Assembly: GCA_963812245.1 (NCBI GenBank)
Contig: CAWEUK010000002.1
Coordinates: forward strand, 310,001-374,000
DNA: 64,000 bases
Source of the DNA: Salsipaludibacter sp963812245
GTDB taxonomy: Bacteria; Actinomycetota; Nitriliruptoria; Nitriliruptorales; Nitriliruptoraceae
Reading direction: 5' to 3'
Under the pieces are notes generated by a model. It was not told the origin of the DNA. It did not search any database and saw only the letters and a list, made by a program, of their open reading frames with translations. Made by a program: the position numbers and the translations under genes. Below, piece after piece: positions 42,902 through 52,636 of this stretch (the first letter of the stretch is position 1; each line of letters opens with the position of its first letter).

Positions 42902-45100
42902 ATGCGGATGGCAGACTCCGAGGTGGCGACACCCTCGCCTCGGCTGTACGGGACCTTCGAGGGCGTGTTCGTTCCGACCCTGCTGACGATCCTGGGTGTC
43001 ATCCTCTACCTGCGCACCGGATGGGTCGTGGGCAACGCCGGTCTGGGCGGCGCCATCGCGATCATCCTCATCGGCTACGCGATCACCGGCAGCACTGCCA
43101 TGTCGATTGCCTCGATCGCGACCAACACCCCGTTGGCCGGCGGCGGCGCCTACGCGATCATCTCCCGCTCGCTGGGGCTGGAGGCAGGAGGTGCGGTCGG
43201 GGTGCCGCTGTACCTGTCGCAGGCGCTCGCGGTGGCGCTGTACGTGTTCGGGTTTCGCGACGGGTGGGCCTTCATCTTCCCGGGTCATCCGGCGCTGCTC
43301 GTCGACCTGGTCACCTTCACGTCGATCTTCGCGATCGCAGCGATCAGTGCCGCCTTCGCCTTCCGGGTCCAGTACGTGATCCTGGCCCTGATCATGGGCT
43401 CGATCGTGTCGGTGGCGGCGGCCGCGTTCGGAGGGTCCATGGACGTGGCCCCGACCTGGGTGGGCACCTTTCCGGGCGCGCCGGAGACCGGCTTCACGGG
43501 TACCAGTTTCGCGCTGGTCTTCGCCGTGTTCTTCCCCGCCACGACCGGCATCATGGCCGGGGTCAACCTGTCCGGTGAACTGCGGTCCTCGCGTCGCAGC
43601 ATCCCCCTGGGCACGCTGAGCGCCGTGGGGATCTCGTTGGCCGTCTACCTGGGCGCCGCGTGGTGGCTGGCACGGTCGGCCACACCGCAACGCCTGGTGT
43701 CGGACTACCTGGTGATGGTGCGCGAGGCCGCGTGGGGCCCGGCGGTGCTGGGTGGCCTGCTGGGGGCGACGTTCTCGTCGGCACTGGCATCGATGGTGGG
43801 AGCCCCCCGCATCCTGCAGGCCCTGGGTGAGGCCGACCTCCTGCCGCGGTCGCGGTGGTTCGCGGCCCGGACCCCGAGCGGGGAGCCCCGGCATGCGCTG
43901 GTGGTCACGGCCATGATCGCGCTGGCGGCCATCATGGTGCGTGACCTGAACGCGATCGCGCCCGTGATCACGCTCTTCTTCCTCATCGCCTACGGCACCA
44001 TCAACGTCGTCGTGCTGGTCGAGGAGGTGCTGGACCTCGAGACCTTCCGACCCACGTTGCGGTTTCCGCGCATCGTGCCGTTCGTGGGTGCGGTCGGCAG
44101 TATCGTCGCGATGGTCGTGATCAATCCCGTGTTCGCCATCGTGGCCATTGCCGCCATCATCGTCGTGTTCGTCGTCCTGCTGCGCCGCCGCATGGACAGT
44201 CCGTTCAGCGACGTCCGTGGCAACATCTTCGCCGCGATCGCACGCTGGGCCACCGACCGCGCGATCGCAGCGCGAACGTCGGCCGAACGTGGATGGCGCC
44301 CCCACGTGCTGGCGCCCATCGACGACATCGCCACGCTGCAGGCCGCGAGCTCCTTCCTGCGTGACGTCACGTATCCGAAGGGCTCGGTCAAGATCGTTGG
44401 CATTCGCCACCAGGCGGACGACGAGCTCGCATCCGCGCTGGCCATGTCCACCGAGGTGCTGCGCGCCGACGATGTCGCAACGTCGTGGTCGGTGATCGAC
44501 CAGGACTCGTTCGAGGGTGGCTTCCTGGCCTCGATGCGGGCGTCGGGCGGTCGTTCTGCCACGCCGAACATCGTCTACCTGGACTTTCCTCGCACCCCGT
44601 CGGCACGACGGCATGCCCATGCCGTGCTGGAGCAGGCCGCTGAGGCACGACTGGGCGTGCTCATGCTGGCCAGCCACCACGCCGGCCGGCTCGGGGGGCG
44701 CGGGGTGATCAACCTGTGGATCCGTGAACAGGGGCCGGACTGGGCCGTCAGCACCAACCTGGCGCACTCGCACCTGGCCATCCTGTTGGCCTACAAGTTG
44801 CGCCGCAACTGGGGTGGTGACATCAACCTGGTGACCGCGGTGCGCGACGCCCAGCAGTTGCACGATGCCGATGCCTACCTGCACAGCCTGGCCGAGTTGG
44901 CCCGACTGCCGGGACCGCCGGGCGTGCACGTCGTCAACCAGGGATTCGTCGATGCGCTGCCCACGGCCCCGACGGCCGATGCCAGCATCTTCGCCCTGGG
45001 ACCCGACGTGGACTTCGACGGGCTGGGCGCCATCATCGATGGCAGCCGCACACCGTGTGCCTTCGTTCGCGACTCGGGCACCGAGAACGCCTTCACCTGA
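42902..45100 (+). CDS. Cation-chloride cotransporter-like APC-superfamily permease
   Basis: A 732-residue membrane protein. About 12 membrane helices (residues about 15-420) belong to the APC/SLC12-like fold: GTFEGVFVPTLLTILGVILYLRTGWVVG is the diagnostic first helix of cation-chloride cotransporter relatives, and ATNTPLAGGGAYAIISRSLG and FFPATTGIMAGVNLSG follow. The C-terminal 270 residues are a soluble domain also seen in these carriers. It probably moves ions or amino acids across the inner membrane; the exact substrate is unknown. GAGGAAC lies before the ATG at 42902, with a second ATG 6 bases on. It diverges from the kinase gene. Confidence 0.82.
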   Translation: MRMADSEVATPSPRLYGTFEGVFVPTLLTILGVILYLRTGWVVGNAGLGGAIAIILIGYAITGSTAMSIASIATNTPLAGGGAYAIISRSLGLEAGGAVGVPLYLSQALAVALYVFGFRDGWAFIFPGHPALLVDLVTFTSIFAIAAISAAFAFRVQYVILALIMGSIVSVAAAAFGGSMDVAPTWVGTFPGAPETGFTGTSFALVFAVFFPATTGIMAGVNLSGELRSSRRSIPLGTLSAVGISLAVYLGAAWWLARSATPQRLVSDYLVMVREAAWGPAVLGGLLGATFSSALASMVGAPRILQALGEADLLPRSRWFAARTPSGEPRHALVVTAMIALAAIMVRDLNAIAPVITLFFLIAYGTINVVVLVEEVLDLETFRPTLRFPRIVPFVGAVGSIVAMVVINPVFAIVAIAAIIVVFVVLLRRRMDSPFSDVRGNIFAAIARWATDRAIAARTSAERGWRPHVLAPIDDIATLQAASSFLRDVTYPKGSVKIVGIRHQADDELASALAMSTEVLRADDVATSWSVIDQDSFEGGFLASMRASGGRSATPNIVYLDFPRTPSARRHAHAVLEQAAEARLGVLMLASHHAGRLGGRGVINLWIREQGPDWAVSTNLAHSHLAILLAYKLRRNWGGDINLVTAVRDAQQLHDADAYLHSLAELARLPGPPGVHVVNQGFVDALPTAPTADASIFALGPDVDFDGLGAIIDGSRTPCAFVRDSGTENAFT

Positions 45101-45167
45101 TCCCTCGCTGCCTCATGACGACGGTGGGGACCCGACCGCGACGATGCGGTCCGCCGTGCTCGCAGGC

Positions 45168-45215
45168 TTGACGCCGACTGAACACGCGTTTAGGATGCTG
45201 AACATGAGTTCAGCA
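45168..45215 (+). promoter_or_regulatory. Leaderless promoter and double operator of the TetR gene
   Basis: -35 TTGACG (45168-45173) and -10 TAGGAT (45191-45196) are spaced by 17 bases, placing the transcription start at about 45203-45204, the A of the start codon, so the mRNA should be leaderless. Two inverted repeats overlap it: CTGAAC-ACGC-GTTTAG (45178-45193, one mismatch) and TGCTGAAC-ATGA-GTTCAGCA (45196-45215, perfect). Their centres are 20 bp apart. The second repeat contains the start codon. Confidence 0.7.
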
Positions 45216-46001
45216 TCGCCACGCGCCGCCACCCCGGACCCCGCATCGCGGGAGCCCGACAGCGCCGTGTTCGGGGAGGATCGCACGGCGCGCGCACGGA
45301 TCCGCGACGCGGCGATCCGCCTCTTCGGCGAGGGCGGGTTCGACGCCACGACGGTCCGGGCGATCGCCGAGGCCGCCGACGTGTCCCCGGCCCTGGTGGT
45401 CCACCACTTCGAGTCCAAGCAGGGGCTGCGAGACGCCGCGGAGGAGCACCTGCTGGCCATGGTCCGCGCGGGCAAGTTCGCCGCGATGACCGGGAGTCTC
45501 GTGCCCTCGGCCGACGAGTACGCCGACCTCGCCGCGGAGTACGTCCCAGCCATGACGTACCTGGCCCGCTCGCTGGCCGAGGGCGGCGACCTGGGCCATG
45601 CGCTGTATCGCCGCCTCCACGCCGACGCCGTCGACTACCTGGACGCGGGTGTCGAGGCTGGCCTGCTCGAGCCCAGTGACGACCCTCGGGCCAGGGCGGC
45701 GGTCCTCCTGAACGTCGGCCTCGGCCACCTGCTGTTGATGGATCACGTCCGGCGCGTGCTGGGCGTCGACGACGACCTGCAGACGGCCCTGCGCACCGCG
45801 CCGATCATGCTCGACCTGTACACCGACGGCCTGTTCACCGACGACCGGTTCCGAGCGGCCTGGCAGGCCCAGAACGAGCCGACCCCGCCCGAAGCCACCC
45901 CGACCTCGACCCCGACGACCCCCACCCCGACGACCTCGGCCCCACCGTCACCTACCCACGACACCCCGACCCGGGATGCCACGAGCAAGGCAGGACCATG
46001 A
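45204..46001 (+). CDS. TetR family transcriptional regulator
   Basis: A 265-residue repressor-type protein. The N-terminal helix-turn-helix is at about 30-75 (RIRDAAIRLFGEGGFDATT, VRAIAEAADVSPALVVHHF), and a helical ligand domain with TetR_C-like LLNVGLGHLLLMDHVRR follows. The C-terminus is a Pro/Thr-rich tail of about 55 residues, PTPPEATPTSTPTTPTPTTS, probably disordered. Its start lies inside a perfect inverted repeat, so self-repression is likely. The stop overlaps the ABC ATPase start (ATGA), so the exporter genes are its main targets. The ligand is unknown, but such regulators often respond to the exported compound. Confidence 0.85.
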   Translation: MSSASPRAATPDPASREPDSAVFGEDRTARARIRDAAIRLFGEGGFDATTVRAIAEAADVSPALVVHHFESKQGLRDAAEEHLLAMVRAGKFAAMTGSLVPSADEYADLAAEYVPAMTYLARSLAEGGDLGHALYRRLHADAVDYLDAGVEAGLLEPSDDPRARAAVLLNVGLGHLLLMDHVRRVLGVDDDLQTALRTAPIMLDLYTDGLFTDDRFRAAWQAQNEPTPPEATPTSTPTTPTPTTSAPPSPTHDTPTRDATSKAGP

Positions 46002-46948
46002 CCACCACCTCATCCTCCGCCCCGGCGATCCGCGCGCAGCAGCTCACCAAGCACTACGGCGACTTCCCGGCACTGGTCGACCTCGACCTGCAGGTCGAAC
46101 GCGGCGAGGTCTTCGGCTTCCTCGGCCCCAACGGTGCCGGCAAGACCACGATGATCCGCACCATCCTCGACCTGATCCGCCCGACCCGGGGGAGTGCGCG
46201 GATCCTGGGCCTGGACAGCCACGCCGACGCCGTCGAGATCCGGCGCCACATCGGCTACCTGCCGTCCGACCTGTCGATGTATCCGAGGCTGACCGGGACG
46301 GACACCCTGCGCTACTTCGCCAACCTGCGCGGTGGCGTGGACTGGACCCACGTCGAGGCCCTCGCGGACCGCCTCAAGGCCGACCTGGGGAGGAAGGTGG
46401 GGGACCTGTCCAGTGGCAACCGCCAGAAGGTGGGGCTGATCCAGGCATTCATGAACCGTCCGGAACTCATCATCATGGACGAGCCGTCGGCGGGCCTCGA
46501 CCCGCTGGTGCAACAGGAGTTCCAACAGATGATGCGGGAGGTGGCAGCCGACGGGCGCAGCGTGTTCCTGTCCAGCCACACCCTGTCGGAGGTCCAGCGC
46601 GTCGCCGATCGTGTCGGGATCATCCGCAACGGCCACCTCATCGACGTCGAAGGTGTGCACGACCTGCGTTCCAAGGCCATCCGGCGGGTCGAGTTGGTGT
46701 TCGACGCACCGGTCTCGGCCGACGAGTTCGAAGCCGTGGAGGGGGTCCGCGACACGCAACTGCGAGGCAACGCCATCCTGCTTTCCTTCGATGGTGACAT
46801 GGAGGAACTCCTGGCCGTGGCGACCGGGCGCCACCACCTGGTGGACATCAACAGCGAGGAGGCCGACCTGGAGGAGATCTTCCTGGCCTACTACCGCGAC
46901 GACGAGACGCCTTCCACCAGCGCCTCGCGCGAGAACGCGAGGGCATGA
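45998..46948 (+). CDS. ABC exporter ATP-binding protein
   Basis: A 316-residue ATPase of the ABC-2/drug exporter (DRA) type. Walker A GPNGAGKTT near 45, the signature LSSGNRQKVGL (a variant of LSGG used by this subfamily), Walker B IIMDEPSAGLDP and switch SSHTLSE are present, followed by the extra C-terminal domain typical of these exporters (about 220-300). The ATG at 45998 overlaps the TetR stop and the stop overlaps the permease start, so three genes form one coupled unit. It drives export of a drug-like or lipid substrate through the next gene's permease. Confidence 0.88.
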   Translation: MTTTSSSAPAIRAQQLTKHYGDFPALVDLDLQVERGEVFGFLGPNGAGKTTMIRTILDLIRPTRGSARILGLDSHADAVEIRRHIGYLPSDLSMYPRLTGTDTLRYFANLRGGVDWTHVEALADRLKADLGRKVGDLSSGNRQKVGLIQAFMNRPELIIMDEPSAGLDPLVQQEFQQMMREVAADGRSVFLSSHTLSEVQRVADRVGIIRNGHLIDVEGVHDLRSKAIRRVELVFDAPVSADEFEAVEGVRDTQLRGNAILLSFDGDMEELLAVATGRHHLVDINSEEADLEEIFLAYYRDDETPSTSASRENARA

Positions 46949-48600
46949 TGGGCACGACCGTCTTCACGAGATCGCTGCGCGACCGGACCGGGCAGGAGTT
47001 GCTCGGTGCGATCGTCATGGGCCTGCTGTTGCTGTTGGGCATGGCGGTCTACGCCGACATCGACGTGTCCTTCTACTACGACCTGCCGCCGGCGATGCTG
47101 GACCTGATGGGCATCACCGAGCAGGTGGGCGGTGCGGCGGGCATCGCCTACGGCGCGATCTACGGCTTCATGGGCGCGCTCACGCTGGCTGGCATGGCGG
47201 TCTCGATCGGCGCCAGTTCGATCGCGGGCGAGGAGCGCGACGGCACGCTCGGCCTGCTGCTGGGCAACCCACGCAGTCGCAGCCAGGTCCTGGGCGCCAA
47301 GTTGGCGGCGATGGTGGCGCTGACGATCATGGGGGCCGTCGTCATGCTGGCGGTGGCCGAGGCCGCCCCCGGACTCCTGGGCGTCGACGTCGGACCCGTC
47401 GACATGGTCGCCATGATGGTGCACATGGGGGCGAATGCGTTGCTCTGGGGCATGGTGGCCGTCGCCATCGGGGCGTGGTCGGGCAACCGCACGGCGGCCT
47501 CGGGCGTCGCTGCCGGTGTGATGGTCCTGTCGTACCTGCTGGCGTCGTTGCTGCCGTTGTTCGACGGCGGCGAAGCATGGGCCAAGTGGTCGCCGTGGTA
47601 CTGGTTCTCGGGCCACCAGCCAGAGGTGAACGGGCTCGATGGTGGCTGGTTGGCGCTGCAGGTCGGCGCCGTCGTCGTGCTGGGCGTGATTGCCTTCGTG
47701 GGCCTGACCCGACGCGACCTGCGCGAACGCCGCGGCCGGACCACGCTGGTCGATCGCCTGCGCGCGCATCCCATGACGCAGCGCCACGCCGACCGGATCG
47801 CGGGGTCGGCCCGGGTGTCGTCGATCATGGCCAAGTCGACTGCCGACCACCAGGGTCTGCTGGTCGTCGTGGCTGCCATCGCCTTCTTCATGGGGCTGGT
47901 CTACGGACCCATGTTCAACCTGTTGCCGGACGGGTTCACCGACGTGGTCGACCAGTTCCCCGACACCCTGATGGCCATGGTGGGCCAGGCCGACATGGCG
48001 ACGGCGGCAGGCTGGTTGCAGGGTGAGACCTACTCGATCGTGATGCCGATCGCGTTCCTGACCGTCATGGTCTCCGTCGGGTCCAAGGCCCTGGCAGGGG
48101 AGGAGGAGCAGGCCACGATGGGGCTGTTGCTGGCCAACCCGGTGCCGCGACGTCAGGTGGTGCTGGCCAAGGCGGGAGTGCTGGGGCTCTACGCCATCGG
48201 GTTGGGCATGTCCGCCTTCTCCGGCGTGGCCATCGGGGTCCTCGTCGGGGGACTCGACGTGGCAATTGCCAACGTGGCAGCCACCACCGTGCTGGTGACG
48301 TTGCTGGGCCTGGTGTTCGGTGCCATTGCGCTGGTCGCCAGCGCCGCGACCGGCCGCAGCCGGTGGGCAACCATTGCCGCAACCGGCGTTGCGCTGGTGG
48401 GCTACTTCGCATGGTCGTTCCTGCCCCTGTCGGACAGCCTTGCGGGCTGGGCCAACCTGTCCCCGTTCGACTGGTACCTGGGCAGCGATCCGCTCAACAA
48501 CGGCATGGACTGGACCGATGCCGGGCTGCTGGCCGGGCTGGCAATCGTCCTGGTGGCGCTGTCGGTGCCGCTGTTCGACCGTCGCGACCTGCGCGGCTGA
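46945..48600 (+). CDS. ABC-2 type permease with two fused membrane halves
   Basis: A 551-residue membrane protein with two similar halves of six helices. Each half has an EERDGTLGLLLGNPRSR- or EEEQATMGLLLANPVPR-type cytoplasmic segment after the third helix, at about residues 95 and 390, which is the contact with the ATPase. This fused arrangement means one ATPase dimer serves one permease polypeptide. It starts at an ATG overlapping the ATPase stop. With the TetR regulator it forms a self-contained inducible exporter; the substrate is unknown. Confidence 0.87.
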   Translation: MMGTTVFTRSLRDRTGQELLGAIVMGLLLLLGMAVYADIDVSFYYDLPPAMLDLMGITEQVGGAAGIAYGAIYGFMGALTLAGMAVSIGASSIAGEERDGTLGLLLGNPRSRSQVLGAKLAAMVALTIMGAVVMLAVAEAAPGLLGVDVGPVDMVAMMVHMGANALLWGMVAVAIGAWSGNRTAASGVAAGVMVLSYLLASLLPLFDGGEAWAKWSPWYWFSGHQPEVNGLDGGWLALQVGAVVVLGVIAFVGLTRRDLRERRGRTTLVDRLRAHPMTQRHADRIAGSARVSSIMAKSTADHQGLLVVVAAIAFFMGLVYGPMFNLLPDGFTDVVDQFPDTLMAMVGQADMATAAGWLQGETYSIVMPIAFLTVMVSVGSKALAGEEEQATMGLLLANPVPRRQVVLAKAGVLGLYAIGLGMSAFSGVAIGVLVGGLDVAIANVAATTVLVTLLGLVFGAIALVASAATGRSRWATIAATGVALVGYFAWSFLPLSDSLAGWANLSPFDWYLGSDPLNNGMDWTDAGLLAGLAIVLVALSVPLFDRRDLRG

Positions 48601-48789
48601 CGTGGCTGGTCCACGAGCACGGAGCGCGTCGCGATCCCGACCTGGCGTCGGGACCAGGGTCACGATGACATGACGATCATCGGAGCGGCCCGCGTGTGGG
48701 GTGGGACCGTTCACCTGCCGCCCGGCGGGTGACCAGTGAGCGGCCACGGGCTAGCGTTGGCCGAACGCCATCCACAGGATCCGCCAGAC

Positions 48790-51700
48790 ATGACCTTGAC
48801 CTCGCCCCGTCGTCGTTTCACCACGCTCAGCGCCCTGCTGGTCCTGGTGGCCAGCCTCCTCACCGCACTGGTCACCGCACCACCGGCCCGCGCGACCACC
48901 GGAGACATGGTGATCACCGGCATCATCGACGGCCCCCTGACCGGGGGCGTGCCCAAGGCGGTCGAGTTCTACGTCGTCAACGACATCGCCAACCTGAGTG
49001 CCTGGGGATTCGGCTCGGCCAACAACGCCGGTGGCACGGATGGCCAGGAGTTCACGTTCTCGGGATCCGCGAACGCCGGTGACTTCCTGTACGTCGCCAG
49101 TGAGGCAACCGGGTTCACGAACTTCTTCGGGTTCGCCCCGACGGCGACCGCGGGCGCAGCATCCATCAACGGCGACGACGCCATCGAGTTGTTCCAGGGT
49201 GGTGCCGTCGTCGATGTGTTCGGCGAGATCAGCGCGGCCCCGGGGACATGGAACTATGCCGACGGCTGGGCCTATCGCGTCAACGACACCGGCCAGGACG
49301 GGACCACCTTCGTGCCCGGGAACTGGACGTTCTCGGGTCCCGATGCGCTCGATGGCGAGACCACCAACGCGACTGCCGCCACGCCCTTCCCGATCGGCAC
49401 CTACACCGCCGGCGATGGTGGTGGCGGGGGAGACGACGCACCCGAACTGTTGCTGACCGAGATCGTGGTCACGCCCACCGCCGGAGAGTTCGTCGAGATC
49501 CACAATGCCGGCGACGCCGCAGTCGACCTGTCCGACGTCTACCTGACCGATGCCACCTTCGCAGGTGGGAGCACCTACTACTACAACGTCGTGACGGGCA
49601 CCAACGCGGGTGGCGGCGGCTTCGGCGACTTCAATGCGCGGTTCCCGGACGGCGCATCGATCGCGGCCGGCGAGTACCAGACGGTGGCCATGTCCGGATC
49701 CGGTGGCTTCGTGACCGAGTACGGCGTCGCGCCCACCTACGAACTGTTCGACGACGGCAGCGCCGATGGTGAAGCGGTCATGCGCGAGGCGACCGCCGGC
49801 AGCATCAATGGCCAGGGTGGGCTGACCAACGCTGGCGAGCTCGTGGTCCTGTACACGTGGGACGGTGCCAGTGACCTGGTCGCCGACCTCGACTACGTGG
49901 TCTGGGGCGACAAGGACGAGGCAGTCGACAAGACCGGTGTGGCCGTCGACGGTCCCGACGCCGACGCAGATGCCACTGAATACCTGCCCGACACCGACAT
50001 CTCCGCCCAGGACTCGTTGCCTGCGGGCCACCCCAACGGCGTGACCTGGCAGCGAGCAGACCTGGCCGAGGGCACCGAGATCCAGTCTGGTGGCAACGGT
50101 GCGTCCGGCAGTGACGAGACCTCCGAGAACGTGTCGACCACGTGGTGTGAGGAAGCCCCGACCCCGGGTGCCGCTGGTGTCTGTGACGACGGTGGTGGCG
50201 GTGACGTGGTCGAGGCCAAGGTCCACGAGGTCCAGGGCAACGGCGCGGCATCGCCGTTGGATGGTGAGGTCGTCGAGATCCAGGCGGTCGTGACGTCGCT
50301 GTTCACTGCCAACGACACCCTCGATGCCTTCTTCGTCCAGGAGGAGGACGGCGACGTTGACGCCGACCCGGCCACCTCCGAGGGCGTGTTCGTGTTCTGT
50401 CGTGGGTTCTGCCCGGCTGACCTGGCCGTGGGTGACCTGGTCACGGTGACCGGCGAGGTCGACGAGTTCTTCGGCATGACCCAGGTCGAACCCGCGTCGG
50501 GTGACGACATCGTCGTCGACGCGACTGGCCTCGCGCTGCCCACCGCGACCGAGGTGGCCCTTCCTGCCGGCAGTTCGACACTGGCCGAGGCCACCTTCGA
50601 GTCCGTCGAGGGCATGGTCGTCACGTTCCCGGGCACCTTGGCGGTCAGCGAGTACTTCGAGCTGGCCCGCTACGGCCAACTGGTGCTGACGGCTGACGAG
50701 CGCCCGTTCCAGTTCACCCACGACCACGCCCCGAGCGTGGCTGGCTACGCCGCCTTCCTGGACGATCTGGCCACCCGCCGCATCATCCTCGACGACGACA
50801 ACAACACCCAGAACGACGCCATCACGGGCGCGGTCGACGAGCCCTACCCGTACCCGACGGCTTCGTGGGGTGAGGGTGGGCTGTCACTGGACAACTACGT
50901 TCGCGGTGGCGACACCGTGGAGGGGCTGACGGGCGTCATGCACTGGTCGTTCGCCGGCCAGTCCGGGACCGATGCGTGGCGGGTCCGCCCGATCGATGGA
51001 CTCGACTACACCTTCGACCGCGACAACCCGCGCTCGGCCGAGCCCGACGACGTCGGGGGCAGCCTGACGGTCGCCAGTTTCAACGTCCTCAACTACTTCA
51101 CCTCGATCGATGGTGTGGGCGTCGTGCCAGGCCGGGTGCCGTGGCGCTGACTCGGACGCCGAGTTCGTGCGGCAGCAGGACAAGATCGTGGCAGCACTGG
51201 CCGCGATCGACGCCGACGTGGTCGGCCTGATCGAGATCGAGAACAACGACATCGCCGTGGGCAACCTGGTCGACGAGCTGAATGCGGTCGTCGGGGCCGG
51301 CACCTATGCGGCCGTCGAGACCGGCGAGATCGGGACCGACTCGATCAAGGTCGGGTTCATCCACAAGACCGCCACCGTCGAGGCGGTCGGCGACTTCGCC
51401 ATCCTCGACTCGTCGGTCGATCCACGCTTCGTGGACGACCAAGAACCGCCCGGCGCTGGCCCAGACCTTCGTCGAGGTGGACACCGGCGGCGTCTTCACG
51501 GCCGCCGTCAACCACCTCAAGTCCAAGGGTTCCGACTGCGCCGACCTCGAGGACGAGTCCGTGGACGACGGGCAGGCCAACTGCTCCGAGACCCGGGCAG
51601 CGGCGGCCGCAGCGCTGGCCGACTGGCTGGCCAGTGACCCGACCGCATCGGGTGACGAGGACTTCATGATCCTTGGCGACCTGAACGCCTACCGCATGGA

Positions 51701-52370
51701 GGACGCGATCGTCGCGCTGGAGGATGCTGGCTACACCGACCTCAACGAGGCCTTCGGTGGCGACGACGCGTACTCCTACGTGTTCGACGGCCAGCTCGGC
51801 TACCTGGACTACGCGATGACCAACGAGGTGCTGACCACCCAGGTGACCGGTGCCACACGTTGGCACATCAACGCCGACGAGGTCGCGGTGTTCGACTACA
51901 ACGACGCCATCCAGGACCCGGCCGAGCCCTCGTTCGAACGTGAGTCGGATGCGTTGCCGATCTACGCAGTCGACCCCTACCGATCCTCGGACCACGACCC
52001 CGTGGTCGTCGGCCTGGACCTCACGCCCAGCGACGTGACGCCGCCGACGCTGGAGGTCACCGTGGACCCGTCGGTGATCAACAGGAAGAACCACAAGTAC
52101 GTGGACGTGACCGCCACGATCACGGTGTCCGACGACTTCGACGACGACGTCGAGGTCACCCTGGTCTCTGCCACCTCCAACGAGCCCGACAACGGTGACG
52201 GTGACGGCAACACCGTCAACGACATCGTGGTCATCTCCGACACCCAGTTCAAGGTCCGGGGCGAGCGCTCCGGCACCGGCGACGGGCGCGAGTACACCTT
52301 CACCTGGGAGGCCACGGACGACGCCGGCAACACCACGACGGCCAGCGCCACCGTGTTCGTCCCGCGCTGA
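48790..52370 (+). CDS. Secreted ExeM/NucH-like extracellular nuclease (two frameshifts)
   Basis: About 1192 residues after frame repair. A signal peptide (about 1-35; cut after PPARA) is followed by lamin-tail-domain regions (about 40-400), an OB-fold part (near 490-610) and a DNase I-like endonuclease/exonuclease/phosphatase domain (about 755-1085: FNVLNYFTSIDG, VGLIEIENND, then LGDLNAYRMEDAI and SSDHDPVVVGL). A C-terminal beta-sandwich ends the protein. The first frameshift is near 51125-51130, where an extra G breaks DGVG-SCQAGCRGADSDAEF; the second is near 51438, where GACGACC should read GACACC. Flanking sense is intact. It would degrade extracellular DNA for phosphate and nucleosides. 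Confidence 0.8.
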
Positions 52371-52418
52371 CTCGATGCGTGCCGCGACCCCAGCGGGTCC
52401 GGCAAGCCACACGCAGTT

Positions 52419-52450
52419 CCGCCGCCTCGACCCACGGGTCGAGGCGGCGG
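52419..52450. terminator. Hairpin terminator after the nuclease gene
   Basis: CCGCCGCCTCGACCC (52419-52433) and GGGTCGAGGCGGCGG (52436-52450) form a perfect 15-bp stem with a two-base apex, 49 bases after the stop. There is no T-run. Confidence 0.65.
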
Positions 52451-52636
52451 CCGTTGGTCCCCAGTGCCCTTTGTTGCTCGAGGTGCCGTCTGGCGTTTTC
52501 GCCGAGGTGGCGAATCGGCCCTGGAGTGTGCGCTAGGCGGCCCAGAGCCATTGTCGTCGTGCGGTGGCGTGCCTAGGTTTGGCAGACCGTCACGTCAGCC
52601 GGCGTGACGATGGAGCCAACCCCCAGGACTGCACCC

